From NCBI GenBank assembly GCA_964487745.1, contig CAZASG010000005.1:62001-126000 (forward strand): a stretch of DNA of 64,000 nucleotides, read 5' to 3'. Below are positions 41,782 to 49,057 of the stretch, piece after piece (within the stretch, counting starts at the first letter, position 1; the number at the start of each line of letters is the position of its first letter). The notes beneath the pieces are model-generated. The model was given only the letters and a program-made list of their open reading frames with translations, had not been told where the DNA came from and did no database searches. The translations under genes and the position numbers were made by a program. Source of the DNA: Desulfolinea sp964487745 (GTDB lineage Bacteria > Chloroflexota > Anaerolineae > Anaerolineales > Villigracilaceae).

Positions 41782-43211
41782 GAGCAAAATTAGCCCCGGT
41801 TTGGCTTTTGGCTCAACGAGAATTGCGTGATCAATTCCGAGACTGGCGCATCCTTTTCCCCCTGATCGTACTTACGCTGCTCTTTCCGCCATTGATGAAT
41901 TCCTTTGCGGGGCAAGCGGTCGATTTTATGAATCAGTACGGCGGCAATTTAATTCTTGATCGCCTGGTGCCTTTCTCTATTCTTATTATCGGTTTTTTCC
42001 CTGTGACCATTTCTCTTGTCGTGGCGCTTGAATCCTTTGTCGGTGAAAAAGAGCGTGGCACGATCGAGCCCCTTTTAGGCACCCCCCTGCTCGATTGGCA
42101 GCTTTATTTGGGAAAACTTTTGGTGGGTGTGATTTTCCCTCTAGCGGCGAGTTATTTGGCTATTGCTTTATATATCTTGATGGTAAGCAGGCAGAACCTG
42201 AATTTACCACCCCTGGATCAGATATTCCAATTATTGATATTGACAGCCTCTCACGCTATCTTGATGGTCAGCGGGGCTATCGCGATCTCTACGCAGGCAA
42301 CCTCTGTGAGAGCTGCAAACCTAATGGCATCTTTTATTGTCCTGCCGGTTGCTTTTCTTATTCAGGGGGAGAGCGTGTTGCTCTTCTGGGGCAATGGCGA
42401 TATTCTCTGGATGGCAGTGGCCGCTGTGTTGATTCTGTCTGTATTGTTGATGCGCGTAGGGATTGCCCATTTTCAGCGCGAATACTTGCTTGGGCGCGAG
42501 ATCGACTCCTTTAACGTGAAATGGATGTGGAAGACTTTTGTAGAATCTTTTGTTGGGGATGCGCATTCGGTTCTTGCGTGGTATCAAGTTCAGGTTGGGG
42601 CAGCGCTACGCAGACTTAGAGTTCCCCTGCTTTTGATCCTGGTTGCTACCATTTTGGGGAGTGTGATCTCCTTCCAGTGGGTTTCATCCGTAGCGTCAGG
42701 CTATTTTTCTGATGTGCCACAGGAGGAGGTCGAAAAGATCCTGCACGGAATGAGTATGGGGACAGCGCTTTCCTCATTGGGGCGTGAAGATGTGGGGTTC
42801 AGCTTCATCTTTTTTCATAATCTTCGCTCGATTTCTTTTATGTTCCTTTTCGGTCTGTTTTCTCTCGGGGTTTTAGGAGAATTAGCTTTTGCGCTTAATA
42901 TTGGCTTTGCAGGGGGCGTGTTGGGCGTTTTTGATCTAATGGGTTTGCCCGTGATGAAATTGTTTTTAGCAGGTGTTCTTCCGCATGGCATTTTTGAAAT
43001 TCCTGCAATCATTTTTGCAGGTGCAAGTATCTTATACTTCGGTGCCGTTCTTGTAACGCCGAATCCGTCAAGGACGATGGGGGCAGTCTTGATCTCGGTT
43101 ATTGCAGATTGGGCTAAGATTTTTATTGGTCTTATTGTGCCGCTTTTGGCTCTGGCAGCTTTCGTTGAAGTGAATATTACGCCGCAAATTTTAGGGCTTA
43201 TGGTGCCATAA
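41778..43211 (+). CDS. ABC-2 permease fused to a SpoIIM-like membrane domain
   Basis: A 477-residue membrane protein. The N-terminal half is an ABC-2-type permease (RELRDQFRDWRILFPLIVLT; ESFVGEKERGTIEPLLGTPL) with about six helices to residue 235. The C-terminal half (about 270-475) has the pattern of the SpoIIM/DUF95 family: HNLRSISFMFLFGLFSLGVL, LNIGFAGGVLGVF, and LPHGIFEIPAIIFAGA. In other bacteria SpoIIM-like proteins often sit beside ABC exporters; here they appear as one chain. It pairs with the overlapping ATPase. Confidence 0.88.
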   Translation: MRAKLAPVWLLAQRELRDQFRDWRILFPLIVLTLLFPPLMNSFAGQAVDFMNQYGGNLILDRLVPFSILIIGFFPVTISLVVALESFVGEKERGTIEPLLGTPLLDWQLYLGKLLVGVIFPLAASYLAIALYILMVSRQNLNLPPLDQIFQLLILTASHAILMVSGAIAISTQATSVRAANLMASFIVLPVAFLIQGESVLLFWGNGDILWMAVAAVLILSVLLMRVGIAHFQREYLLGREIDSFNVKWMWKTFVESFVGDAHSVLAWYQVQVGAALRRLRVPLLLILVATILGSVISFQWVSSVASGYFSDVPQEEVEKILHGMSMGTALSSLGREDVGFSFIFFHNLRSISFMFLFGLFSLGVLGELAFALNIGFAGGVLGVFDLMGLPVMKLFLAGVLPHGIFEIPAIIFAGASILYFGAVLVTPNPSRTMGAVLISVIADWAKIFIGLIVPLLALAAFVEVNITPQILGLMVP

Positions 43212-43222
43212 AAGAGAATGAT

Positions 43223-43978
43223 ATGTCAAAAATTATTATTTTAGGTTCATCAAACGCGATAGCTGGTAGAAATCACGAAAATGCTTATATGGTTTTTGTT
43301 GGCAAAACACGCACTGTGCTTGTGGATAGCCCGCATAATCCTATTTGGCGCTTGCGAGATGTTGGTGTTGATTATAACGATGTGACAGATCTGGTGCTGA
43401 CACATTTTCATCCCGATCATGTTTCAGGCGTTCCCCTCTTTATGATGGATATGTGGCTGCGCGGGCGTAAGAAAGCATTGGACGTTTATGGCTTGCCGCA
43501 CACCCTTGATCGCCTGGAAAATTTATTAACGGCTTTTGCCTGGGAAAACTGGCCCGATTTCTTTCCTGTCACCTTCAATCGACTTCCGCTTGATGAGCTA
43601 CATCCCTTTCTCGAATGTGACGATTTCAAGATTTACAGTTCTCCGGTTCGTCATATGATCCCTACGATTGGAATGCGCGTTGAGTTTCGTAAAGAGAGGA
43701 AGGTTGTTGCCTACTCTTGCGATACGGAGCCCTGCGATGAGGTGGTTCGGCTAGGCAAAGACGTGGATATTCTTATTCACGAAGCATCGGGTGGTTTTGT
43801 GGGGCACTCATCACCTAATCAGGCTGCGGAAATTGCTACGAGAGCCAATGCCAAGAAATTATGTCTGATCCATTATCCAACAGGTGAGTTTTGGCAGGAC
43901 GACACCCTTGAAAAAGCTCAGGAGAACTTTGACGGCGAAGTGGTTCTCGCAGAAGATCTCATGACGATTTCGTTTTAG
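43223..43978 (+). CDS. MBL-fold metallo-hydrolase (RNase Z-like)
   Basis: A 251-residue protein. Metal ligands are in LTHFHPDHVSG, the third histidine in SSPVRHMIP, the aspartate in YSCDTEP and the last histidine in LCLIHYPTG. The order matches the RNase Z/arylsulfatase branch of beta-lactamase-fold hydrolases, but the RNase Z exosite arm is not evident. The substrate is unknown. A strong terminator follows. Confidence 0.88.
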   Translation: MSKIIILGSSNAIAGRNHENAYMVFVGKTRTVLVDSPHNPIWRLRDVGVDYNDVTDLVLTHFHPDHVSGVPLFMMDMWLRGRKKALDVYGLPHTLDRLENLLTAFAWENWPDFFPVTFNRLPLDELHPFLECDDFKIYSSPVRHMIPTIGMRVEFRKERKVVAYSCDTEPCDEVVRLGKDVDILIHEASGGFVGHSSPNQAAEIATRANAKKLCLIHYPTGEFWQDDTLEKAQENFDGEVVLAEDLMTISF

Positions 43979-43986
43979 AATCAGCT

Positions 43987-44025
43987 AAAAAAATCCCTTC
44001 ACAAAATTATGAAGGGATTTTTTTT
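43987..44025. terminator. Bidirectional terminator
   Basis: AAAAAATCCCTTC and GAAGGGATTTTTT form a perfect 13-base stem with a 10-base loop between the MBL hydrolase and the convergent HNH gene. Confidence 0.92.
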
Positions 44026-44038
44026 GTTTGGGGAAGGT

Positions 44039-44542
44039 TTACCAACCTTCGATGAAGTTGAACCACTCGTTATTTTCCTTTAGATGACGCGAAAAGTAGT
44101 AAACCAGGCTGGTAGCAGGCTCCTTGGGGTCTTTGCGCAGCCTTAGGTGAGTTTCTTCCAACTTTTTGCCACCCTTGCGATGGTTGCATGTCGGGCATGC
44201 AGCTACGACGTTTGCCCAGGCATGTTTTCCGCCGAGACGCTTGGGATAGATATGATCGATCGTTAATTTGGTGTCCTTGCGTCCGCAATATTGACAGGTG
44301 TAATTATCTCGCCGAAAGATCTCTTTCGAGGTCAATTTCACGCGCGGGCGTGGGCGTTTGATCATATATTCCAAACGGATAATGGATGGGCGGGGAAAAG
44401 TTCGGGAGACAGTATAAATATTGCCGCGCCCATTGATCACCATCGCGGCTTTTCCAGAAAGGATCAAGCCGATTGCGCGGCGTGTATTGCAGATATTAAT
44501 AGGTTCAAAATTTGCATTCAAGACCAAAACAGGCTTGTTCAT
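44039..44542 (-). CDS. HNH endonuclease
   Basis: A 167-residue protein. The HNH core is complete: CQYCGRKD, TIDHIYPKRLGGKHAWANVV, ACPTCNHRKGG, so two CxxC pairs bind zinc and the H-N-H residues are present. The N-terminal 80 residues (VLNANFEPINICNTRRAIGL) are typical of the widespread stand-alone HNH group found in Cyanobacteria and Chloroflexota. It is not next to restriction or phage genes, so its role is unclear. GGAGA precedes the ATG. Confidence 0.92.
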   Translation of the reverse strand: MNKPVLVLNANFEPINICNTRRAIGLILSGKAAMVINGRGNIYTVSRTFPRPSIIRLEYMIKRPRPRVKLTSKEIFRRDNYTCQYCGRKDTKLTIDHIYPKRLGGKHAWANVVAACPTCNHRKGGKKLEETHLRLRKDPKEPATSLVYYFSRHLKENNEWFNFIEGW

Positions 44543-44749
44543 AAGGTCTCCACAATAGCCCTGATTATAGCCTCAAAGGAAAATTCGTGGTTAAAAAAGC
44601 GTTAACTCTTTTGGGGGATGTGCTGCTTCCAAATCACATCAGAACAATTGAAGATTGCGAATGCCTGCGGTATAATGAGACGCTTGCTTTCCAAGCGCGC
44701 AAAACATCAATTTCACAACGAAATTTGTACATAAAAGGCAACAAAAAAC

Positions 44750-46336
44750 ATGAATGCTCTTTCTCCCCTCCCTGACACCTACTGGGAATCACTGGAGATC
44801 AAAAAAAGTGATTCCGATTTTCTACTTACACACCTCTTTGAGCTGGAAGCCCCTTTAGCAACCAAAGATATGGTCGCAGCCCTCGTTGATGAACGGGTGC
44901 GTGCTGAACAGGAGGCGCTTCTCAAAAAGCGCAAAGGTTCGGGAAAGATCTATACTCCCAAAGAAAGTTATAAAGCTGGTGATGAACTTTCTTTCCCTGC
45001 TTTGGGCTGGGAAAAGGGAAAAGTCACCTCCGTGCGCGAGGGCAGTAACCCCCAAGTGGAAAATTTTGACGTGATGACCGTTGTCATGGAAGATAAGTCA
45101 GAGCGTTTCTTTGCCATGGGTGTCGAAGAGCATGCTCTGAATGATGTTAGCGATGCAGCGGATGGGGATGGACAGGTTGACTTGGATGATGTCGTTAATC
45201 GCTTTGGCGTCGCTCTTGAAGAGAAGCTTGCTACTGCTTTACGAGCAGGGGATGAGCTCGTTAGCATTGCCGGTGCATGGTTCCCCCGCGCCTTGCTTGT
45301 AGATGTGAATATCGGTCATCTCAATCTTTCTGAAGCCATCCTCGATATGGCAGAAGGTGAACCGCTTGAGACATCCATCTTGATGAAAGATATCGACTTT
45401 CCACAGGGTGATAACCCCCATCTCACAGAGTTTTCATTAAATTACGCCTTGCAGGAAGATCCACGCTTTGACGAAGTTGGCTCAACCGGCAAGGTACTTT
45501 GGTGCCTTGAGCGCCTGGAGCCTGAGGAAGTTCGTCGTATTCCTGAGATGTTGCAATATACGCCAGTTGACCTGGATCGATCTACCCTCAATGAAGATAT
45601 GCTCAATCTTGAGTCTCAGCTTGATGATGAACTGAGCAAGATCGACTTTGCCGAAAGCCAACCCCAAAAAGCGACCGTTAGCCTGCTCTTCCCGCACTGG
45701 CGCTTGGGTACCTTCCCGATCTCGGAGAGAATTCGCTCTTTTTTCCCTTCAGCCTACGAATCACCTCGTATCCGCTTTACACTGGTAGATGGAGCAACGG
45801 GCGAAAAAATGCCTGCCTGGGTGGTCAAGAATCATCGTTATGTATACGGTTTGAAGGAATGGTACGAAGAAAAAGGTTTGCTTCCCGGGAACCTGGTAGA
45901 TATCCGTCATGGTAACGCCCCAGGCGAAGTGATCATTGAAGCACAATCCCATCGCAGTAAAAAAGATTGGGTGCGTACTGTTATTGCGGGAACGGATGGG
46001 GGGTTGGTCTTTGCTACGCTCAAGCAGGTTATTAATGCCAATTTTGACGACCGAATGATGCTCGCCATTCCTGATCCCGAAGCGCTGGACAACGCCTGGA
46101 AGTTGACCCAGGAAAGCGAGCAATCTTTTGGGACTTTGGTAAAAAAGATCATGCGTGAACTGACCAAGCTCAATCCGCAGGGGCATGTCCACGCGCAGGA
46201 CCTCTATTCGGCGGTCAATTTACTGAAACGCTGCCCACCGGCGCCACTCTTCTCTTTATTGGCGACCGAGCCTTGGGTCAAGCACGTTGGCGATCTTTAT
46301 TTCCATTTGGAAGAAGAAGCAGAAGAAGAGGTGTAA
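44750..46336 (+). CDS. Hypothetical protein, first of a conserved-looking pair
   Basis: A 528-residue soluble protein that I do not recognise. It starts MNALSPLPDTYWESLEIKK. Residues about 20-55 could be a winged-helix-like segment (FLLTHLFELEAPLATKDMVA). A KGSGKIYTPKESY stretch, a beta-rich segment (LSFPALGWEKGKVTSVREGS) and a long acidic middle part follow. The C-terminal third has KKIMRELTKLNPQGHVHAQDLY. It abuts the next gene without a gap, so the two form an operon. No catalytic motif is seen. Confidence 0.8.
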   Translation: MNALSPLPDTYWESLEIKKSDSDFLLTHLFELEAPLATKDMVAALVDERVRAEQEALLKKRKGSGKIYTPKESYKAGDELSFPALGWEKGKVTSVREGSNPQVENFDVMTVVMEDKSERFFAMGVEEHALNDVSDAADGDGQVDLDDVVNRFGVALEEKLATALRAGDELVSIAGAWFPRALLVDVNIGHLNLSEAILDMAEGEPLETSILMKDIDFPQGDNPHLTEFSLNYALQEDPRFDEVGSTGKVLWCLERLEPEEVRRIPEMLQYTPVDLDRSTLNEDMLNLESQLDDELSKIDFAESQPQKATVSLLFPHWRLGTFPISERIRSFFPSAYESPRIRFTLVDGATGEKMPAWVVKNHRYVYGLKEWYEEKGLLPGNLVDIRHGNAPGEVIIEAQSHRSKKDWVRTVIAGTDGGLVFATLKQVINANFDDRMMLAIPDPEALDNAWKLTQESEQSFGTLVKKIMRELTKLNPQGHVHAQDLYSAVNLLKRCPPAPLFSLLATEPWVKHVGDLYFHLEEEAEEEV

Positions 46337-46771
46337 ATGTCTGAAAAGAAATCCTTTAGCCTGGTCAAGCCTAATCTGGACACGCCTTTTCACATTGATT
46401 TTGATTGGTGGCAGCAAAATGATCGCGATTGGCGCGTCTACCTGCGCTCCTTGATGTGTGAAGAACATCAGGAGGCTTTTGCAGAATGGCAGGATAACCA
46501 GATGCTCGACTGGATCGATCCCGAAACTGCCGAAGTAAAAGTTGTGGATGGTTTGCAGCATACGCTTATGTCGCATTGTGCGCTTGAGCCGGAGTTTCTT
46601 TCGGAGAGGACTTCGCTGGTCGAATCAGCTTTTCGGATTTTTCTCATCAACGGGAATCAGCCCATGTCCTCGCGTCAGCTGGCGGAAGAGCTGGGGCGCC
46701 CTGAGACGACCATTCTGAAAACTTTAGCGGGAATGCGAGTTTACCGAGGCTTAAGACCCTGTTTCGACTAA
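46337..46771 (+). CDS. Hypothetical HTH-like protein, second of the pair
   Basis: A 144-residue protein starting directly after the preceding stop. The C-terminal 45 residues look like a helix-turn-helix (QPMSSRQLAEELGRPETTIL). The N-terminal part contains FDWWQQNDRDWRVYLRSLMC. It may bind DNA or a partner with the upstream product. Family unknown to me. Confidence 0.78.
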   Translation: MSEKKSFSLVKPNLDTPFHIDFDWWQQNDRDWRVYLRSLMCEEHQEAFAEWQDNQMLDWIDPETAEVKVVDGLQHTLMSHCALEPEFLSERTSLVESAFRIFLINGNQPMSSRQLAEELGRPETTILKTLAGMRVYRGLRPCFD

Positions 46772-46821
46772 CTGATTTTCGGCTTTGGAAAAAATCCATT
46801 TCCGTGTAAAATCTAAGCATT

Positions 46822-46895
46822 GCCCCTGTAGCTCAGTTGGATAGAGCGACGGTCTTCTAAACCGTAGGTCGCGGGTTCGAATCCCTCCGGGGGCG
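46822..46895 (+). tRNA. tRNA-Arg (TCT)
   Basis: Acceptor GCCCCTG pairs with CGGGGGC (one G-T pair). The D arm is AGCTCAGTTGGATAGAGC, the anticodon TCT in the loop CTTCTAA, and the T loop TTCGAAT with one mismatch in the T stem; 74 bases. CCA is not encoded. A terminator follows at 46902. Confidence 0.95.
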
Positions 46896-46901
46896 CTGAA
46901 T

Positions 46902-46926
46902 AAAAACGGCTGAAAAGCCGTTTTTT
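46902..46926 (+). terminator. Terminator of tRNA-Arg
   Basis: AAAACGGCT and AGCCGTTTT pair perfectly with a GAAA tetraloop and a T6 tail, 7 bases after the tRNA. Confidence 0.92.
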
Positions 46927-47035
46927 GCTTTAATTGGAGGAAAGATGGGGGAAAAGAGTTTTCTATGAGATGTTGTAAAAGAGCCTTGCTTTCTTTACAA
47001 TGAATTGGTAAACCGTTTGACTCTGGGAGGGACCT

Positions 47036-48373
47036 ATGTCAATGTCAGATCACTTGCTGAAACGAGCCATTTCTTTTTGGAAGAAGGGGAAAAAAGAAGA
47101 AGCGAGAAAAATATTTCAGGCGATTATTTATAATGACGAGCAGAATGATCTCGCCTGGATTTGGTATGCTTACTCATTGAAGACCAACAATGAAAAGCGA
47201 ACGGTTCTGGAAGAGTTCCTAAAGATTTTCCCTGATCATTCAGTTGGCAAAAGAGCACTTGAAACTCTAAGAGAAAAAGAATATCGGGCAACTGAACGAG
47301 TAGAAAGGCAACAACAGCTGGCAGAGTCCCCTTCTCTTCTGAAAAGTAAGCCAAAGCAGAGGCACCCTTCCAGATATTTTTCTGTCCCACGGGCCATTAT
47401 GGTGTCTGGCATTTTTATGCTCTTTCTTGGCGTGGCGGTTTTTCTCTTGCGCTATAAGAACTTGGAGGCTGAGTATGAAGCTTTGATGGCTCGAGAAGCG
47501 ATACTTTCGCAAAAACATGCTCAGTTATATCTGGAACATGAAACCCTCAAAGACGAAAAAATTGTTTTATCGAATAGTTATGCTTCTCTGGTTGCTCAAT
47601 ACGATGCTTTGGGAGGTGAGTACTCAAATTTACGCGGAACTTATGATGCTTTGTATCTTGACCATGCGAATCTGATCAACAACTACAATGGATTATTGGA
47701 TGATTACAACTATGCTGTGGAATCATATTCGGCGTTTCGAGAGGTCGCTATTGCACCACCTTACATCTATACGCGGGAAAGGAAAGTCCATCTTGTTTTT
47801 AAAAAACTAGATGGTTCCTTGCTAAGGTGGACCATTGATGCGTCCTGGTTGGAGAATCACCTTCGGAGCGGTGATGAGTTGAGAGCAAAATTGGTCTTTG
47901 GTCTGCCGTTGCATAATGATCTAACTGATGAAACTTATTATGTGGTGGACGGTAGAGATTTTGTAGACACAACGCCTTTCACATACTTGATGGAAGATCT
48001 ATATTATGCTTCTCCAGATGAATATACTTTTATCAAAGAAGTCTGGAATATCGTTGCCCAACTGACTGCTTATACTTCTGAGATAGACGAGATCCCACGC
48101 TTTCCTATGGAAACGCTTCTAACTGGGGGAGGAGATTGTGAAGATCACGCAATCTTATTTGCCAGTATGATCATGGCTTCTCCAGTGTCGTGGGATGTGA
48201 ACTTTATATATATGGATTCTTACCATCCAACACAACCGGAGACGGTAAATCATGTCATTGTCGAGGTGGTGACACCTAATAGCTCCTATTTAGTGGAGGC
48301 GACAAGTAAAGATACGATGAACCCGTATTCGGAAGGAGTATATGGTTGGACCTTTGGTATTTATGAGCAATAG
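47036..48373 (+). CDS. TPR/coiled-coil membrane protein with transglutaminase-like domain
   Basis: A 445-residue protein. Residues 1-80 are TPR-like (AISFWKKGKKEEARKIFQAI). A basic linker and one transmembrane helix (about 120-142) follow, then a coiled coil (about 145-235) in which units with YxxL spacing repeat (EYEALMAREAILS, QYDALGGEYSNLRG). The C-terminal domain (about 250-440) is transglutaminase-like with LLTGGGDCEDHAILFASMI and NHVIVEVV. The cysteine and histidine suggest protease or cross-linking activity outside the membrane. GGGAGGGA precedes the ATG. Confidence 0.85.
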   Translation: MSMSDHLLKRAISFWKKGKKEEARKIFQAIIYNDEQNDLAWIWYAYSLKTNNEKRTVLEEFLKIFPDHSVGKRALETLREKEYRATERVERQQQLAESPSLLKSKPKQRHPSRYFSVPRAIMVSGIFMLFLGVAVFLLRYKNLEAEYEALMAREAILSQKHAQLYLEHETLKDEKIVLSNSYASLVAQYDALGGEYSNLRGTYDALYLDHANLINNYNGLLDDYNYAVESYSAFREVAIAPPYIYTRERKVHLVFKKLDGSLLRWTIDASWLENHLRSGDELRAKLVFGLPLHNDLTDETYYVVDGRDFVDTTPFTYLMEDLYYASPDEYTFIKEVWNIVAQLTAYTSEIDEIPRFPMETLLTGGGDCEDHAILFASMIMASPVSWDVNFIYMDSYHPTQPETVNHVIVEVVTPNSSYLVEATSKDTMNPYSEGVYGWTFGIYEQ

Positions 48374-48387
48374 TGGCACCGCCTTTG

Positions 48388-48513
48388 ATGAAGCGTTGCT
48401 CTCTCTGCACGAGCGTAGGGGAGCTGTTCTTTTTACGAAATCATATTTGCTTTGACTGCGGACTTCGACCTCTGCTCGGCTTAGCATGCAAATCTCCTCC
48501 TATAAAAAACTAA
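48388..48513 (+). CDS. Possible 41-residue zinc-ribbon protein
   Basis: The frame starts MKRCSLCTS and has paired cysteines C4/C7 and C21/C24 (HICFDCG), the spacing of a small zinc ribbon. A GTG at 48373 overlapping the previous stop would add five residues and suggest coupling. There is no convincing ribosome binding site. It could be a real small protein or the relic of a longer one. Confidence 0.42.
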   Translation: MKRCSLCTSVGELFFLRNHICFDCGLRPLLGLACKSPPIKN

Positions 48514-48562
48514 TATTCGCCTCAGCCTTTGACGGTATAATTTGATCGGCTAGTTATAGAAA

Positions 48563-48606
48563 ATAAAGGGGTTGTGTATAATCAAATTTATACAAAGCCC
48601 CTTTAT
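48563..48606. promoter_or_regulatory. Palindrome upstream of hsp20
   Basis: ATAAAGGGG and CCCCTTTAT, then inner arms TGTATAA and TTATACA, are separated by a 3-by-3 mismatch and a 6-base centre. The inner arm contains TGTATAAT, an extended -10 sequence, so the palindrome could be an operator over the hsp20-lon promoter. It is not a CIRCE element. It could also terminate the upstream gene. Confidence 0.5.
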
Positions 48607-48637
48607 TCTTCCTTCAGATTTGGAGAAGGAGTACGTA

Positions 48638-49054
48638 ATGTCAAAGATCATTCGCAAGATTGCGAAACCATCTGAAAGTACAAAAGATCAGCATTTGGTC
48701 AAACAGGCAATTGGTTGGCAGGTGCAGGTTCGTTCAAAAGTTTGGAGCCCGCCTACCGATTTGTATGAAACCGAAAACGAGTACATCGTTCGCATGGAAA
48801 TTGCCGGGATGCGGGAGGCAGATTTCACGGTAAGCATTGAAGGGAGTTTCCTCGTCATCAGCGGTAGCAGACCTGATGTCCAGGAGCGATGCGCTTATCA
48901 TCAAATGGAGATCCGCTGCGGCAGATTTTCCAGCGCTATCAGCCTGCCCAGTCCCGTTGATCTTGAGAATGCCACAGCATCTTATGAAGATGGATTTTTC
49001 GTCGCTACATTGCCCAAGTTGAAGCCTAGCCAAATAATGATACAGGAAGAATAA
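48638..49054 (+). CDS. Small heat shock protein, Hsp20 family
   Basis: About 138 residues. ATG 48638 is chosen because AAGGAG lies 6-7 bases upstream. The alpha-crystallin domain (about 38-130) reads PPTDLYETENEYIVRMEIAG, DFTVSIEGSFLVISGSR, and SYEDGFFVATLPK. It holds unfolding proteins as an ATP-independent chaperone. The C-terminal IxI anchoring motif is reduced to IMIQ. lon begins 3 bases downstream, so a heat-shock operon is likely. Confidence 0.93.
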   Translation: MSKIIRKIAKPSESTKDQHLVKQAIGWQVQVRSKVWSPPTDLYETENEYIVRMEIAGMREADFTVSIEGSFLVISGSRPDVQERCAYHQMEIRCGRFSSAISLPSPVDLENATASYEDGFFVATLPKLKPSQIMIQEE

Positions 49055-49057
49055 TTT

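Noticed and set aside
44039..44542. Restriction or homing system around the HNH gene
   Set aside because: No methylase, intron or phage gene is adjacent; this stand-alone HNH group is widespread on chromosomes.
44587..44775. 62-residue plus-strand ORF before the 44750 gene
   Set aside because: It overlaps the start of the larger gene in another frame and has no RBS or family signature.
48563..48606. CIRCE element for HrcA before hsp20
   Set aside because: The palindrome does not contain TTAGCACTC/GAGTGCTAA; it is a different inverted repeat.
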